NCBI GenBank assembly: GCA_018268355.1
Contig: JAFDWR010000001.1
Span: forward strand, 1,175,985-1,239,984
Length of the DNA stretch: 64,000 nucleotides
Source: Armatimonadota bacterium
GTDB lineage: Bacteria > Armatimonadota > Fimbriimonadia > Fimbriimonadales > Fimbriimonadaceae
Reading direction: 5' to 3'
Part shown: positions 36,377 to 45,217 of the stretch, one piece after another
Layout: each line of letters starts with the position of its first letter
Position numbering within the stretch: position 1 is the first letter of the stretch
Translations under genes and position numbers: made by a program
The notes under the pieces: generated by a model
Database searches by the model: none
Told to the model about the DNA's origin: nothing
What the model saw: only the letters and a program-made list of their open reading frames with translations

Positions 36377-36826
36377 TTAGTCAACGAGTTCGAGGACAGC
36401 GGTTTGCGCGCCATCGCCCCGTCGGTGACCAGTCTTGGTGAGTCGGGTATAGCCACCCTGTCGGTCCTTGAACCGCGGGGCAACGTTGTCAAAGAGGTGC
36501 TTCACGAGGTCTTCGCCATTGATCAGGCTTCGCTCGATGAGGATGCGATTCTTCTCAAGGTCGGACTTACCCGCGAGGGCCTTGACCGGCTTGGCCGAGC
36601 TGGCACAGTGGCCAACGAGGACCTTTCGGGCCTCTCGGCGCGAAGCAAGCGTGTTGTCCTTGCCCAGCGTGATCAGTCGCTCGACCAATCGCTGAAGCTC
36701 CTTAGCTCGTCCAAAGGTGGTTCGGACGTAGCCATGGCGAATGAACTGGCGCTGCAGATTCATCAGCAACGCGCGTCGCTGATCGCTCGGAAGGCCAAGT
36801 TTACGTCGGTCGACTAGGTGTCTCAT
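36377..36826 (-). CDS. rplQ: 50S ribosomal protein L17
   Basis: L17 (149 aa) has the N-terminal MRHLVDRRKLGLPSDQRRALL and the VERLITLGK segment, then GGYTRLTKTGHRRGDGAQTAVLELV at the C-terminus. It has an insertion of about 25 residues in the middle compared with the short E. coli core. It follows rpoA by 15 bp. Confidence 0.97.
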   Translation of the reverse strand: MRHLVDRRKLGLPSDQRRALLMNLQRQFIRHGYVRTTFGRAKELQRLVERLITLGKDNTLASRREARKVLVGHCASSAKPVKALAGKSDLEKNRILIERSLINGEDLVKHLFDNVAPRFKDRQGGYTRLTKTGHRRGDGAQTAVLELVD

Positions 36827-36841
36827 GGTTCTCTTTCTCTC

Positions 36842-37834
36842 TTAGAAATCGTCGTCGTCGTCATCGAAGTTGTCGAGGGCTCGATAGCCACCCTTCGGCG
36901 GCTTGAGTTCGAGGCCATGCTCGACGAGCTTGTCGCGAACTTCGACGAGAGACTTCTTACCGAAGCCTCGGATGCTCGTGAGGTCGCTCTCGGTGGCGAG
37001 GGCCAGGGCGCGAAGGGTCAGAAGACCCGCCCGGCGAAGACAGTTGAAGGTGCGCTGGCTGAACTCCAGCTCCTCGATGCGAAGATCGGGGATGTTGGCG
37101 AGCTCAGGCGATGCCTCGTCCTCAAGCAGCGTGTCCGACTCGACGCCGGCTGCGCCGAGGTCGAAGAACATGCGGAAGTACTTGTCGAGGATGTGGGCCG
37201 ACTGGCTGAGCGCGTCGTTCGGGCTCACCGTGCCGTTGGTCCAGATATCAAGGACCAGTCGCTCGTAGTCCGTGCGCATGCCAACGCGGGTGGCTTCGAC
37301 GGTGTAGTTGACCTTGCGAACCGGGGTGAACTGGCTGCCGGTCGGGATCACACCGATGATGCCGCGATACTTCTCTTGCTTTTCGGGGAGGACATAGCCC
37401 GTTCCCCAGCCAACGACGATCTCCATGTTCAGGGTCGCCTTGGCGTCGCTGATCGTGGCGATGTAAACCTCGGGGTTGGCGATCGAAACACCTTCGGGGC
37501 AGATGATGTCGGCGCCGGTCACTCGGCCCGGACCCTTCACCTCAAGGCGAAGCGTCTTATCTTCCGTCGGAGCACCCTCGGTGGTGTCGATCATGACCGC
37601 AACATCCTTCAGGTTGAGGAGGAGCTGGGTCGTGTCTTCCTTCACACCGGGAATCGGTGCGAACTCATGAAAGACCTTGTCGATCCGGACGGCGCAGATG
37701 GCAGCACCTTGGATCGAGCTCAGAAGAACGCGTCGAAGAGCGTTGCCAATCGTGTGGCCATAACCGCGCTCCAGCGGCTCCAGAACGAACTTTCCATATT
37801 CGTTCGTCAGGTCGAGGGTTGAAATGTGAGGCAT
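36842..37834 (-). CDS. rpoA: DNA-directed RNA polymerase alpha subunit
   Basis: The 330-residue subunit has the N-terminal assembly domain (EPLERGYGHTIGNALRRVLLSSIQGAA, near 16-43) and the C-terminal alphaCTD (about 245-315) with FNCLRRAGLLTLRALAL and SIRGFGKKSLVEVRDKL. It ends in an acidic DDDDDDF tail. It lies 60 bp after rpsK; rpsD, normally between them, is absent. Confidence 0.98.
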   Translation of the reverse strand: MPHISTLDLTNEYGKFVLEPLERGYGHTIGNALRRVLLSSIQGAAICAVRIDKVFHEFAPIPGVKEDTTQLLLNLKDVAVMIDTTEGAPTEDKTLRLEVKGPGRVTGADIICPEGVSIANPEVYIATISDAKATLNMEIVVGWGTGYVLPEKQEKYRGIIGVIPTGSQFTPVRKVNYTVEATRVGMRTDYERLVLDIWTNGTVSPNDALSQSAHILDKYFRMFFDLGAAGVESDTLLEDEASPELANIPDLRIEELEFSQRTFNCLRRAGLLTLRALALATESDLTSIRGFGKKSLVEVRDKLVEHGLELKPPKGGYRALDNFDDDDDDF

Positions 37835-37851
37835 AGCTTCGTGGTTCAGAG

Positions 37852-37879
37852 GAGAGGAGCCTTGCGGGCGGCTCCTCTC
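37852..37879. repeat. hairpin in the rpsK-rpoA gap
   Basis: A 10-bp perfect stem (GAGAGGAGCC with GGCTCCTCTC) with an 8-nt loop. No T-run follows it on the minus strand, so it is not a simple terminator. It sits where rpsD normally would be and could be an mRNA processing or regulatory element upstream of rpoA. Confidence 0.6.
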
Positions 37880-37894
37880 AAAAATGGGTAAGGG

Positions 37895-38287
37895 TTAGAC
37901 GCGTCGTCGCTTCGGCGGTCGGCATCCGTTGTGCGGAAGAGGCGTGACGTCGACGATGCTCTGCACTTCGAGACCCGAAGCCTGGAGCGATCGAATCGCC
38001 GTCTCGCGACCACTGCCGGGTCCGCGAACCTGGACATCGACCTTCTTCATGCCGTGCTCCTGAGCGCCGCGGCTTGCCTTTTCCGCCGCGATTTGCGCGG
38101 CAAACGGCGTACCCTTTCGCGAACCCTTGAAGTTCGCAGCGCCTGCCGAAGCAGCCGAGATCGTGTTGCCCTGGGGGTCGGTGATCGTCACCATCGTGTT
38201 GTTGAACGTAGCGTAAATGTGCGCCACGCCCAACGGGACGTTCTTGATGACCTTTGCCTTTCCTTTGCTTGCAGCCTTTCGTGCCAT
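37895..38287 (-). CDS. rpsK: 30S ribosomal protein S11
   Basis: S11 (130 aa) has the [16 protein letters not shown] segment, the [19 protein letters not shown] helix and the C-terminal [19 protein letters not shown] lysine-rich N-terminus ([12 protein letters not shown]) precedes the core. It lies 7 bp after rpsM. Confidence 0.98.
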   Translation of the reverse strand: MARKAASKGKAKVIKNVPLGVAHIYATFNNTMVTITDPQGNTISAASAGAANFKGSRKGTPFAAQIAAEKASRGAQEHGMKKVDVQVRGPGSGRETAIRSLQASGLEVQSIVDVTPLPHNGCRPPKRRRV

Positions 38288-38294
38288 GTCCTAA

Positions 38295-38672
38295 TTACTT
38301 CCTCGCCTTCTTCTTGCCGGCAACGGTCTTCGGCTTACCCTTTCGAGTTCGCGCGTTGTGGCGAGTGTTCTGGCCTCGCGTCGGGAGACCGCGTCGATGG
38401 CGGACTCCGCGGTAGCAGTTGATCTCAATCAGGCGGCGAATGTTGCCCTGAACTTCGCGGCGGAGGTCACCCTCAACCTGGAAGTCGCGATCGAGGACTT
38501 CGCGCAGTCGGCTGACTTCTTGATCGTTCAGATCTCGAATCTTCTTCCGCGGATCAACATCTGCTTTGGCGCAGAGGTCAATCACATTGTGCTTGCCGAT
38601 GCCGTAGATGAGCGGCAGGGCATACTGCGCCATCTTGTCTCTCGGTAGGTCAATACCCGCAATACGTGCCAT
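38295..38672 (-). CDS. rpsM: 30S ribosomal protein S13
   Basis: S13 (125 aa) starts [15 protein letters not shown], has the [10 protein letters not shown] region with the helix-hairpin-helix, and the C-terminal [22 protein letters not shown] that contacts tRNA. Normal length. Confidence 0.98.
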   Translation of the reverse strand: MARIAGIDLPRDKMAQYALPLIYGIGKHNVIDLCAKADVDPRKKIRDLNDQEVSRLREVLDRDFQVEGDLRREVQGNIRRLIEINCYRGVRHRRGLPTRGQNTRHNARTRKGKPKTVAGKKKARK

Positions 38673-38714
38673 AGATTGTCGTCTTGTTCTCCGTCTTCGT
38701 TACTGAAATGAACC

Positions 38715-38828
38715 TTAGCCTTGTCGTTGCTTGTGCTTGGGGTTCACGCAGATCACGCGCACCACACCGGAGCGCTTGATGATCTTGCATTTGTCGCAAA
38801 TTTTCTTAACACTGGCCCGAACTTTCAT
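38715..38828 (-). CDS. rpmJ: 50S ribosomal protein L36
   Basis: A short gene between infA and rpsM. ATG 38828 reads [19 protein letters not shown] and continues to [10 protein letters not shown] then TAA: 37 residues. The zinc-ribbon ligands are Cys11, Cys14, Cys27 and His32, so this is the zinc-binding (C+) form of L36. Its place between IF-1 and S13 is the usual one. Confidence 0.97.
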   Translation of the reverse strand: MKVRASVKKICDKCKIIKRSGVVRVICVNPKHKQRQG

Positions 38829-38966
38829 GTTCAACTCGCCTCTTTCAGACGTCCTTTCACCAACAGCTCTGATCCAAAGCACTTGCAGGCTGGAAACACC
38901 CAGCGGACGCGAAGGGAAATTATACCCGTCCCTGGACTCAGAGTCTACGTTTTCTGATCGATTCTC

Positions 38967-39221
38967 TTATTTGAATCGATAGGTGATCCGCCCCATCGTC
39001 AGATCGTAGGGGCTGAGCTCAACGCGGACCCGGTCGCCGGGCAAAATTCGGATGTAGTGCATCCGCATCTTTCCACTGACGTGGGCGAGGATCTCCGTAT
39101 CCATCTCGTCGAGCTGGACTCGGAATCGGGCGTTGGGAAGGTTCTCCAGGACGGTTCCTTCGACTTCGACGCCCTTCTCTTTATCGGTTTGGGGCTTGGG
39201 TTGAAACTTTCTTCGGGCCAT
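38967..39221 (-). CDS. infA: translation initiation factor IF-1
   Basis: IF-1 (84 aa) is an OB-fold protein of the small-subunit A site. The core [51 protein letters not shown] is complete. A basic N-terminal extension ([17 protein letters not shown]) of about 15 residues makes it longer than the 72-residue standard. It sits between map and rpmJ, the usual neighbours. Confidence 0.97.
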   Translation of the reverse strand: MARRKFQPKPQTDKEKGVEVEGTVLENLPNARFRVQLDEMDTEILAHVSGKMRMHYIRILPGDRVRVELSPYDLTMGRITYRFK

Positions 39222-39259
39222 TAAGTTCTCTGATTGTGCCCTTTATCGCTCGAAAACTT

Positions 39260-40018
39260 CTACCCTTCCTCGGTGGTGAGGATTTCGACGCCTTCCTTGG
39301 TCACCGCAATCGTGTGCTCAAAGTGCGCGCTCAGCTTGCCGTCCACCGTCACCGCGGTCCAACCGTCGTCGAGAATCTTAATCTCGGGCCGGCCCATGTT
39401 CACCATCGGTTCGATGCACATCGTCATGCCGTCGCGGATCATCTCGCCAGTATTCGGTCGACCGTAGTTCGCCACCGAGTGCGGCGCTTCGTGCAGGTTG
39501 CGGCCGATGCCGTGGCCCACCATCTCGCGCACGACCGAATAGCCGTTGTTCTCAACGTACTTCTGGATCGCATGACCGACGTCGCCGAGCCTCTTGCCAA
39601 CTCGTGCCTTGCCGATCCCTTGGTAGAGCGATTCGCGGGTCACGTTGAGCAGCCGCTGGGCATCCGCTGAAATCGTGCCGACCGGGTAGGTCCAGGCGCC
39701 ATCGGCATGCCAGCCTTCCTTGATCACGCCGAAGTCGAGATCGATGATGTCCCCTTCTTGGAGCACGCGGTCATCGGGAATCCCGTGTATGACAACCTCG
39801 TTCACGCTGATGCAGGCCGTGGCGGGATAACCCTTGTAGTTCAGAAAGCTGGGGATGCCGCCTTCTTCGAGGATGAGCCGGTGGGCGAGGGCGTCGAGCT
39901 GCCGCGGCGTGGTCTTTCCCGGCACAATCGACTCGGACACAAGGCGAAGAGTCCGAGCGACAATGCGTCCGGACTCTTTCATCAATGCGATTTCGCTTTT
40001 CTTCTTGAGATAAATCAA
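39260..40018 (-). CDS. map: methionine aminopeptidase, type I
   Basis: MAP removes the N-terminal Met from nascent proteins. The metal ligands are in DIIDLDFGVIKEGWHADGAWTYPVG (two Asp), GHGIGRNLHEAP (His), and the late glutamates (EPM and the C-terminal EHTIAV). At 252 aa, with no N-terminal extension, it is a type Ia enzyme. Its start overlaps the adk stop by 4 bp. Confidence 0.97.
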   Translation of the reverse strand: MIYLKKKSEIALMKESGRIVARTLRLVSESIVPGKTTPRQLDALAHRLILEEGGIPSFLNYKGYPATACISVNEVVIHGIPDDRVLQEGDIIDLDFGVIKEGWHADGAWTYPVGTISADAQRLLNVTRESLYQGIGKARVGKRLGDVGHAIQKYVENNGYSVVREMVGHGIGRNLHEAPHSVANYGRPNTGEMIRDGMTMCIEPMVNMGRPEIKILDDGWTAVTVDGKLSAHFEHTIAVTKEGVEILTTEEG

Positions 40019-40674
40019 ACTCGGATGCCTCGGACGATCTCCGAGTAAACCTCTTCCGGCGACCGATCTGCATCGACGGGGCGCAAGATTCCACGCGAGG
40101 CGTAGTAGCCCACGACCGGCGCGGTCTTTTCGCGAAACTCGACCAGACGGCGACGAATCGCGTCGGGATGGTCGTCGGCGCGCATCATCAGCTCGGTGCC
40201 ACAGCGGTCACAGATGCCCTCCACCTTCGGCGGGCAGTTCTTGAGATGGAACGTCGCGCCGCACTTCGGACAGGTGAGTCGACCGGCGAGTCGCTCAACG
40301 ACCACTTCGTCCTCGACGATGAGTTGCACGACGGCGTCGATCGGAAAACCGAGTTCAAGGAGGATGGTGTCGAGGCTCTCGGCCTGCTTCACCGTTCGGG
40401 GGAAGCCATCGAGGATAAAGCCGTTCTGGGAGACGTCGTCCTGTCGGAGCCGCCGTGACATCATCGCAATAGTGACATCGTCGGGGACCAGCTGGCCTTT
40501 CTCGATGTAATCCTTCGCGAGGAGACCGAGTTCGGTCCCCTGTTCAATCTCGGAGCGAAAGATCGCTCCAGAGCTAAGCGGCACCGCGTGGAGGCGGGTT
40601 TCGAGCAGCATCGCTTGAGTGCCCTTCCCTACTCCAGGCGGTCCAATGAGTACAAGCTTCGTCGGTTGGCTCAT
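40015..40674 (-). CDS. adk: adenylate kinase, zinc-binding LID
   Basis: Adenylate kinase equilibrates ATP, ADP and AMP. The P-loop GPPGVGKGT is at 11-19, the AMP-binding region SSGAIFRSEI follows, and DGFPRT is present. The long LID has four cysteines (CPKC and CDRC), giving a structural zinc site as in Gram-positive and thermophile enzymes. It starts a new transcript: a promoter lies upstream and GGAG is 8 nt before ATG. Confidence 0.97.
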   Translation of the reverse strand: MSQPTKLVLIGPPGVGKGTQAMLLETRLHAVPLSSGAIFRSEIEQGTELGLLAKDYIEKGQLVPDDVTIAMMSRRLRQDDVSQNGFILDGFPRTVKQAESLDTILLELGFPIDAVVQLIVEDEVVVERLAGRLTCPKCGATFHLKNCPPKVEGICDRCGTELMMRADDHPDAIRRRLVEFREKTAPVVGYYASRGILRPVDADRSPEEVYSEIVRGIRV

Positions 40675-40695
40675 CGTCCGTTCTCCAGGAAACCT

Positions 40696-40723
40696 ATTCT
40701 ACGCAAGAAATCGGCCATTCCAA
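40696..40723 (-). promoter_or_regulatory. promoter of adk-map-infA-rpmJ-rpsM-rpsK-rpoA unit
   Basis: On the minus strand TTGGAA (40718-40723) and TAGAAT (40696-40701) are separated by 16 bp. A leader of about 20 nt with GGAG leads to the adk ATG at 40674. The region lies just after the secY terminator, which is why a new promoter is needed. Confidence 0.7.
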
Positions 40724-40738
40724 TTCCACAAAAATGAA

Positions 40739-40772
40739 AAACCGACGAGGACCGAACGATCCTCGTCGGTTT
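40739..40772 (-). terminator. rho-independent terminator after secY
   Basis: A perfect 13-bp stem (AAACCGACGAGGA and complement) with an 8-nt loop and, on the minus strand, TTTTTCATTTTT after the stem. It separates the rpsN-secY transcript from adk. Confidence 0.88.
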
Positions 40773-40784
40773 AACACCGAAACC

Positions 40785-42140
40785 TTAGTTCCCGTACTGC
40801 TTCATGAGCAGGTTCGCTTCGATCTGGCGAATCGTTTCCAGCGCAACGCTGATGACGATGAGGAGGGTGGTGCCACCGACCACGCTGAGGTAGCTGATGG
40901 GGATGCCCGTGAGTCGCGGCGAGACGTACTGGGTCAGGGCGACGACGGTGAGGAAGCTCGCACCCACGAACGTGACGCGGCTGATGACGCCGTCGAGGTA
41001 GTCGCGGGTTTGCTTTCCGGGCCGGATTCCGGGGATGAACGAACCGCCCTTCTTCAGGTTGTTCGCGATGTCATCCACGTTGTATTGGACCGCCGTGTAG
41101 AAGTAGGTGAAGAAGAAGATCAGGACGGTGTAGGCAATGTAGCCGACGACCATCTGGGGGCCGTTCGCCATCGGGTTCATCCACGACTGAACGTTCTCGA
41201 GGAACTTGCCGATCCCGGTGTTCGGGCCAAAGGCAATCGCGAGCTGCGCAGGGATGTAGATGAGCGACGAGGCGAAGATGATCGGGATAACACCGACCAT
41301 GTTCAGCGAAAGCGGGAGGTAGCTCGTTTGGCCACCCATCACCTTGGTGCCGACCTGACGCCTCATGTGCTGGATAGGAATTCGGCGCTGGGCGTTGGTG
41401 AAGTAGACAACAAAGTAGGTCGATACCGAGAAGATGATGAGCAGGAGCGCAACCTGCCACCACTGGATGACGCCATCCTTGATACCCACGCTGATTCGGC
41501 CAATCTGGTCGGGCAGCGAGATGAGGATGCCGGCGAAGATCATGAGCGAGACGCCGTTGCCGATGCCTCGTTCCGAAATCTGTTCGCCAAGCCAAAGCGT
41601 GAACATCGCGCCTGCGGTCCAGAAGAGGACGACAAGAGCCTTGCTGCCGGTCGACAGCGCCATGACCTCAGGAGAAGCGCGGCCGATCATCGTGAGCAGG
41701 CCAAGGCCTTGGCCGACGCACAGCGCGAGAGTGAGGTAGCGCGTGCGCTGATTCTGGACTCGCCGACCATGCTCTCCGCCTTCTTGGAGTTCCTTTTTCC
41801 AATTGGGCAGGGCCGTGGTGAGAACCTGGATGATGATCGAGGCGGTGATATAGGGCGCGAGCGAGAGCGCGAGAATCGACAATCGCTTAAGGCCGCCACC
41901 ACCAAAGATGTTGATGAGGTCGGCCTGGGGAAGCTTTTTCAGCGACTCCCAGACCGACTCCGAGTTCACGCCCGGGATAGGAACCGGGACGTGGGTGCCA
42001 AAGGCATACACGGCGAACATGAGGAGGACAAAGGTGAGACGGGCACGGAGATCCGGGTCCGCCATCGCGAGGCGGAGCGTTTCCATGAGCCCCAATCGAA
42101 GTTGCTTATCGCCGGTTCCACCGCCACCAATAAATGCCAT
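40785..42140 (-). CDS. secY: protein translocase subunit SecY
   Basis: SecY (451 aa) is the core of the protein-conducting channel, with about ten membrane helices. Visible family segments are GTHVPVPIPGVN near the start, LALSLAPYITASIIIQVLT, the region QPNWKKE-like with LQEGGEHGRR, and VGQGLGLLTM. The late helix TFVGASFLTVVALTQYV is present. It follows rplO by 38 bp and ends at a strong terminator. Confidence 0.97.
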   Translation of the reverse strand: MAFIGGGGTGDKQLRLGLMETLRLAMADPDLRARLTFVLLMFAVYAFGTHVPVPIPGVNSESVWESLKKLPQADLINIFGGGGLKRLSILALSLAPYITASIIIQVLTTALPNWKKELQEGGEHGRRVQNQRTRYLTLALCVGQGLGLLTMIGRASPEVMALSTGSKALVVLFWTAGAMFTLWLGEQISERGIGNGVSLMIFAGILISLPDQIGRISVGIKDGVIQWWQVALLLIIFSVSTYFVVYFTNAQRRIPIQHMRRQVGTKVMGGQTSYLPLSLNMVGVIPIIFASSLIYIPAQLAIAFGPNTGIGKFLENVQSWMNPMANGPQMVVGYIAYTVLIFFFTYFYTAVQYNVDDIANNLKKGGSFIPGIRPGKQTRDYLDGVISRVTFVGASFLTVVALTQYVSPRLTGIPISYLSVVGGTTLLIVISVALETIRQIEANLLMKQYGN

Positions 42141-42178
42141 TCGTCGTTCCTACGTTCCTTGTGTTGCTTTGTGATGAT

Positions 42179-42619
42179 TTAGAGAGTGACCGCTTGGCCG
42201 CCGCTCTTTTCGATCGCTTCCAGCGCCTTCGCGCTGAACTTGTGCGCCTTGACCGTCAGCTTCTTGCTGAGCGTGCCAAAAGCGAGAATCTTGACGCCGT
42301 CCTTGTTGTTCGGAATGATGCCCGCCGCCTTGAGCGCTTCGGGAGTCACTTCGTCACCGGCCTTGAACATTCGCTCAAGGTCGTCCAGGTTCACGATGTC
42401 GTATTCCTTGTGGTTGATGTTTCGGAAGCCCTTCTTCACCGGCAGACGTCGTTGAATCGGCGTCTGGCCGCCTTCGAAGTTCGGGTGGACCTGGCGTCGA
42501 GCCTTTTGGCCCTTCGCACCGCGCGTGGCGGTCTTGCCCATTCCGCTACCGATACCGCGAGCCACACGTCGCTTTCGCGTCTTGCTGCCCGGGGTTGGGT
42601 TAAAGTCGTGCAGACCCAT
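42179..42619 (-). CDS. rplO: 50S ribosomal protein L15
   Basis: L15 (146 aa) starts [22 protein letters not shown], has the glycine-rich [22 protein letters not shown] loop, the [20 protein letters not shown] segment, and the [13 protein letters not shown] tail. Standard length and place in the spc cluster. Confidence 0.98.
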   Translation of the reverse strand: MGLHDFNPTPGSKTRKRRVARGIGSGMGKTATRGAKGQKARRQVHPNFEGGQTPIQRRLPVKKGFRNINHKEYDIVNLDDLERMFKAGDEVTPEALKAAGIIPNNKDGVKILAFGTLSKKLTVKAHKFSAKALEAIEKSGGQAVTL

Positions 42620-42621
42620 GG

Positions 42622-42945
42622 TTAGTTGTCCTCCTTCTTGGTCGTCCGCTTCTTGGCGGCCGGCTTTGCTTCAGCCTTCGGCTCGGCCTTGGCTTCCGCC
42701 TTGGTTGCAGCCTTGACTTCCTTCTTTGCCGGAGCCTTTGCAGCCTTGACCGCCTTCTTCGGGGCTTCGCCTTCGACTTCTTGGACCTCAAGGGCAAAGA
42801 AGGCGTGGCGGATCATGCCGCGAATGGTCGCGTTGTCCTCGTGGAACACGACGTGGTTGGGCTTTCGAAGGCCCAGCGCAGCGATGTTTCGTCGGACGCG
42901 CCAGTGGTAGCCGATCGGGCTTCGAACGAGTTTAATGCGCAGCAT
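42622..42945 (-). CDS. rpmD: 50S ribosomal protein L30 with Ala/Lys-rich tail
   Basis: The first 55-60 residues form a normal L30 core ([27 protein letters not shown], then [20 protein letters not shown]). After about residue 60 a low-complexity tail of about 45 residues follows, made of Ala, Lys, Glu and Pro ([19 protein letters not shown] style) to a total of 107 aa, about twice the usual length. The tail overlaps nothing but the start overlaps the rpsE end by 14 bp. The tail may bind rRNA or be poorly ordered. Confidence 0.95.
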   Translation of the reverse strand: MLRIKLVRSPIGYHWRVRRNIAALGLRKPNHVVFHEDNATIRGMIRHAFFALEVQEVEGEAPKKAVKAAKAPAKKEVKAATKAEAKAEPKAEAKPAAKKRTTKKEDN

Positions 42946-43504
42946 CTTCTTCCTCCTTTCGAGCCTTAGCCAACCACGGAACCAGCTGGTTCACTTCGAC
43001 GCCTCGTCGCGACGCCGAATCCTCGGGCGAGGTCAGCGAGCGGAAGGCTTCGATGGTGGCGTAGGCCTGGTTGATGGCGTTTCGCGAACCGAGCGACTTG
43101 GCGAGGACGTTGTGAATGCCGCACGCTTCGAGGCAAGCTCGGACTGCGCCGCCGGCCTTGACACCCGTACCCGGCGCAGCCGGCTTGAGCATCACGCGAG
43201 CGGTGCCATGGGTGGCAATGATCTCGTGGGGAATCGTCTGACCGATCATCGGCACCTTGAACATGCTCTTTCGGGCAGCTTCTTCAGCCTTGCGAATGGC
43301 ATCCGGGATGCCGCGAGCCTTGCCAAGGCCGACACCGACCTGACCACGGTTATCACCCACTACGACGAGGATTGACCAGGAAGCGGTCTTTCCACCCTTG
43401 TGGGTCTTGAACACTTTGTTCGTGCGGACGACTCGTACGTCGAGCTGCGGTCCCTCAGTGTTGCGGCTTTCACGCTTGCCGCTCAAGCGATTCATCATTC
43501 GCAT
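42932..43504 (-). CDS. rpsE: 30S ribosomal protein S5
   Basis: S5 (190 aa) shows the double-stranded RNA-binding domain ([39 protein letters not shown]) and the C-terminal domain with [28 protein letters not shown] and [13 protein letters not shown] helix (here [22 protein letters not shown]). Overlap of 14 bp with rpmD suggests coupling. Confidence 0.97.
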   Translation of the reverse strand: MRMMNRLSGKRESRNTEGPQLDVRVVRTNKVFKTHKGGKTASWSILVVVGDNRGQVGVGLGKARGIPDAIRKAEEAARKSMFKVPMIGQTIPHEIIATHGTARVMLKPAAPGTGVKAGGAVRACLEACGIHNVLAKSLGSRNAINQAYATIEAFRSLTSPEDSASRRGVEVNQLVPWLAKARKEEEDAAH

Positions 43505-43507
43505 GAC

Positions 43508-43861
43508 TTAGAACTCCAGCCCGCCTTCTCGGGCACCATCAGCAAGGGATGCGACTCGACCGTGGTAGCGATAGCCACCTCGATCGAACACGACGCCGCT
43601 AATGCCCAGTTCCTTGGCTCGGTTGGCAAGAGCCTTGCCGACCGCCTTGGCACCTTCTGCGTTACCGCTTGCCTTCAGGTCTTTTTCAAGAGAAGAGGCC
43701 GCGCAAAGCGTGACGCCCTTCGTATCGTCAATGATTTGAGCCGAGATGTGCTTCAGGCTCCGAAAAACAGCCAGTCGAGGCCGCTCCGTAGCTCCAACCA
43801 CCTTCTTTCGAAGTCGGTTGTGTCGCACAACTCGCAATGTGTTTCTGCTAGTTCTTGGCAC
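43508..43861 (-). CDS. rplR: 50S ribosomal protein L18
   Basis: L18 (117 aa) has an N-terminal basic RNA-binding start, the [21 protein letters not shown] segment, and the C-terminal [28 protein letters not shown]. It binds 5S rRNA. It lies 3 bp before rpsE and 12 bp after rplF. Confidence 0.97.
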   Translation of the reverse strand: MPRTSRNTLRVVRHNRLRKKVVGATERPRLAVFRSLKHISAQIIDDTKGVTLCAASSLEKDLKASGNAEGAKAVGKALANRAKELGISGVVFDRGGYRYHGRVASLADGAREGGLEF

Positions 43862-43873
43862 GTTTAGACTCCT

Positions 43874-44437
43874 TTATTTCTTGGTGGCGCGCTTACCGGC
43901 CTTGGTCTTCACGACCTCACCGGTGTATCGGATACCCTTGCCCTTATAGGGTTCGGGCTTGCGGACCTTGCGAATGTCGGCCGCCACTTGGCCGACCATC
44001 TGCTTGTTGATCCCGCTAACGACGATCTTCTGCGTTCGGGCCTTTTCGTCTGCTTGGATCTCGAAGGTGATGCCTTCGGGAGCGGACATGAGGACCGGGT
44101 GGGAATAGCCCATGTTGAGCTGAAGGTTCTTACCCGTCAGCTGTGCACGGTAACCGATACCCACGATGTCGAGCGACTTCGAGTGACCCTTCGTCACGCC
44201 TTCAACCATGTTGTTGATGAGCGTTCGAGCAAGACCGTGCTGGCTTCGAGCTTCTCGAAGGTTGTTCGGTCGCTCGACGAAGAGCTTGCCTTCCTCTTGC
44301 TTGAGGCTAAGGAGACGAGAAATCGGCTGCTCCAGGGTTCCCTTGGGGCCCTTGACGGTCACGACGTTCGTCGCTTCGTCAAGCGTCACGGTGACGTTGC
44401 CCGGGACCGGAATGGCGGCTTTACCAATTCGCGACAT
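43874..44437 (-). CDS. rplF: 50S ribosomal protein L6
   Basis: L6 (187 aa) opens [19 protein letters not shown], repeats the RNA-binding fold twice, and carries [34 protein letters not shown], then [30 protein letters not shown] near the end (here GINKQMVGQ). Normal length. Confidence 0.98.
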   Translation of the reverse strand: [187 protein letters not shown]

Positions 44438-44439
44438 CT

Positions 44440-44835
44440 TTAGTACACCTCACAGAGGACTTCTCCACCGATGTTGCGCTTGCGCGCTTCGCGGTCGGTC
44501 ATCAGTCCGTGGGACGTGGAAACGATGCGGGTGGCAAGGCCGATAAGGAGCGGCTTCATGCTCTTCGAGCCCGAGTAAACGCGGAGGCCCGGCTTGCTCA
44601 CGCGACGAATCTTCTTAATCATGCTCTGTCGCTTTTGGTCATAGCGCAGGTGAATGTTGATCGTCGGGAACTTCGTTTCCGTTGAGATCTCGTGACCCTT
44701 GATGTAGCCTTCGGCTTCAAGGATCTTCAGAATTTCGATTTTGATTTTGCTGTGCGGAACGCTAACCGTATCCATCTTGGCTTGTGCGCCATTTCGGATG
44801 CGGGTCAGAAGGTCCGCGATAGGATCGCTATGCAT
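44440..44835 (-). CDS. rpsH: 30S ribosomal protein S8
   Basis: S8 (131 aa) has DPIADLLTRIRNGAQAK at the start, PHSKIKIEILKILEAEGYI, and the C-terminal STSHGLMTDREARKRNIGGEVLCEVY. It binds the central domain of 16S rRNA. It lies 18 bp after rpsN. Confidence 0.98.
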   Translation of the reverse strand: MHSDPIADLLTRIRNGAQAKMDTVSVPHSKIKIEILKILEAEGYIKGHEISTETKFPTINIHLRYDQKRQSMIKKIRRVSKPGLRVYSGSKSMKPLLIGLATRIVSTSHGLMTDREARKRNIGGEVLCEVY

Positions 44836-44853
44836 GGATGACCTCCTGGGTTC

Positions 44854-45039
44854 TTACCAGCTCGACTTCTTGACACCCGGGAGCTGGCCCTTGTGTGCAA
44901 GTTCTCGAAGACAGATTCGGCAGACGCCGAAGAAGCGGATGTAGCCACGGGCTCGTCCGCAGAGTGAGCAACGATTGTAGGACCGCACCTTGAAGCGCGG
45001 CGTTCGCTGCTGCTTTTCAATTAAGCATTGCTTTGCCAT
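44854..45039 (-). CDS. rpsN: 30S ribosomal protein S14, zinc-binding type Z
   Basis: From ATG 45039 the product is 61 residues ([20 protein letters not shown] then the rest). The zinc ligands Cys24, Cys27, Cys40 and Cys43 form CSLC and CRIC pairs, marking the C+ (type Z) S14. The frame is open further upstream but MAKQ matches the family start. It is the first gene of the spc-like cluster and has its own promoter. Confidence 0.97.
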   Translation of the reverse strand: MAKQCLIEKQQRTPRFKVRSYNRCSLCGRARGYIRFFGVCRICLRELAHKGQLPGVKKSSW

Positions 45040-45145
45040 AAGTGTCCACCGTTGTCGAAAGGGTTCACGCCTCTTTTGGCGAAGGGGTGTGCCTCTTCCG
45101 TGGTTCGGTTGTAGATTCAAGGGCCCGAAGGCACTCGAATCAGGA

Positions 45146-45175
45146 AAGATACCCGCCCGGGCCACCTCCCGTCAA
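45146..45175 (-). promoter_or_regulatory. promoter of rpsN-secY operon
   Basis: On the minus strand TTGACG (45170-45175) and TATCTT (45146-45151) are separated by 18 bp. The -35 begins seven bases after the stem of the terminator of the upstream gene. A leader of about 100 nt runs to the rpsN start at 45039. Confidence 0.65.
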
Positions 45176-45181
45176 GCCAAA

Positions 45182-45217
45182 AAAGGGAGGACGGGCCATT
45201 TGGCTCGTCCTCCCTTT
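45182..45217 (-). terminator. rho-independent terminator of the 653-aa lipoprotein gene
   Basis: A 16-bp stem (one G-T pair) with a 4-nt loop followed by TTTTTT on the minus strand, 24 bp after the lipoprotein stop and directly before the rpsN promoter. Confidence 0.9.

Noticed and set aside
36818..37822. 334-codon plus-strand frame opposite rpoA
   Set aside because: Antisense shadow of a universally conserved gene.
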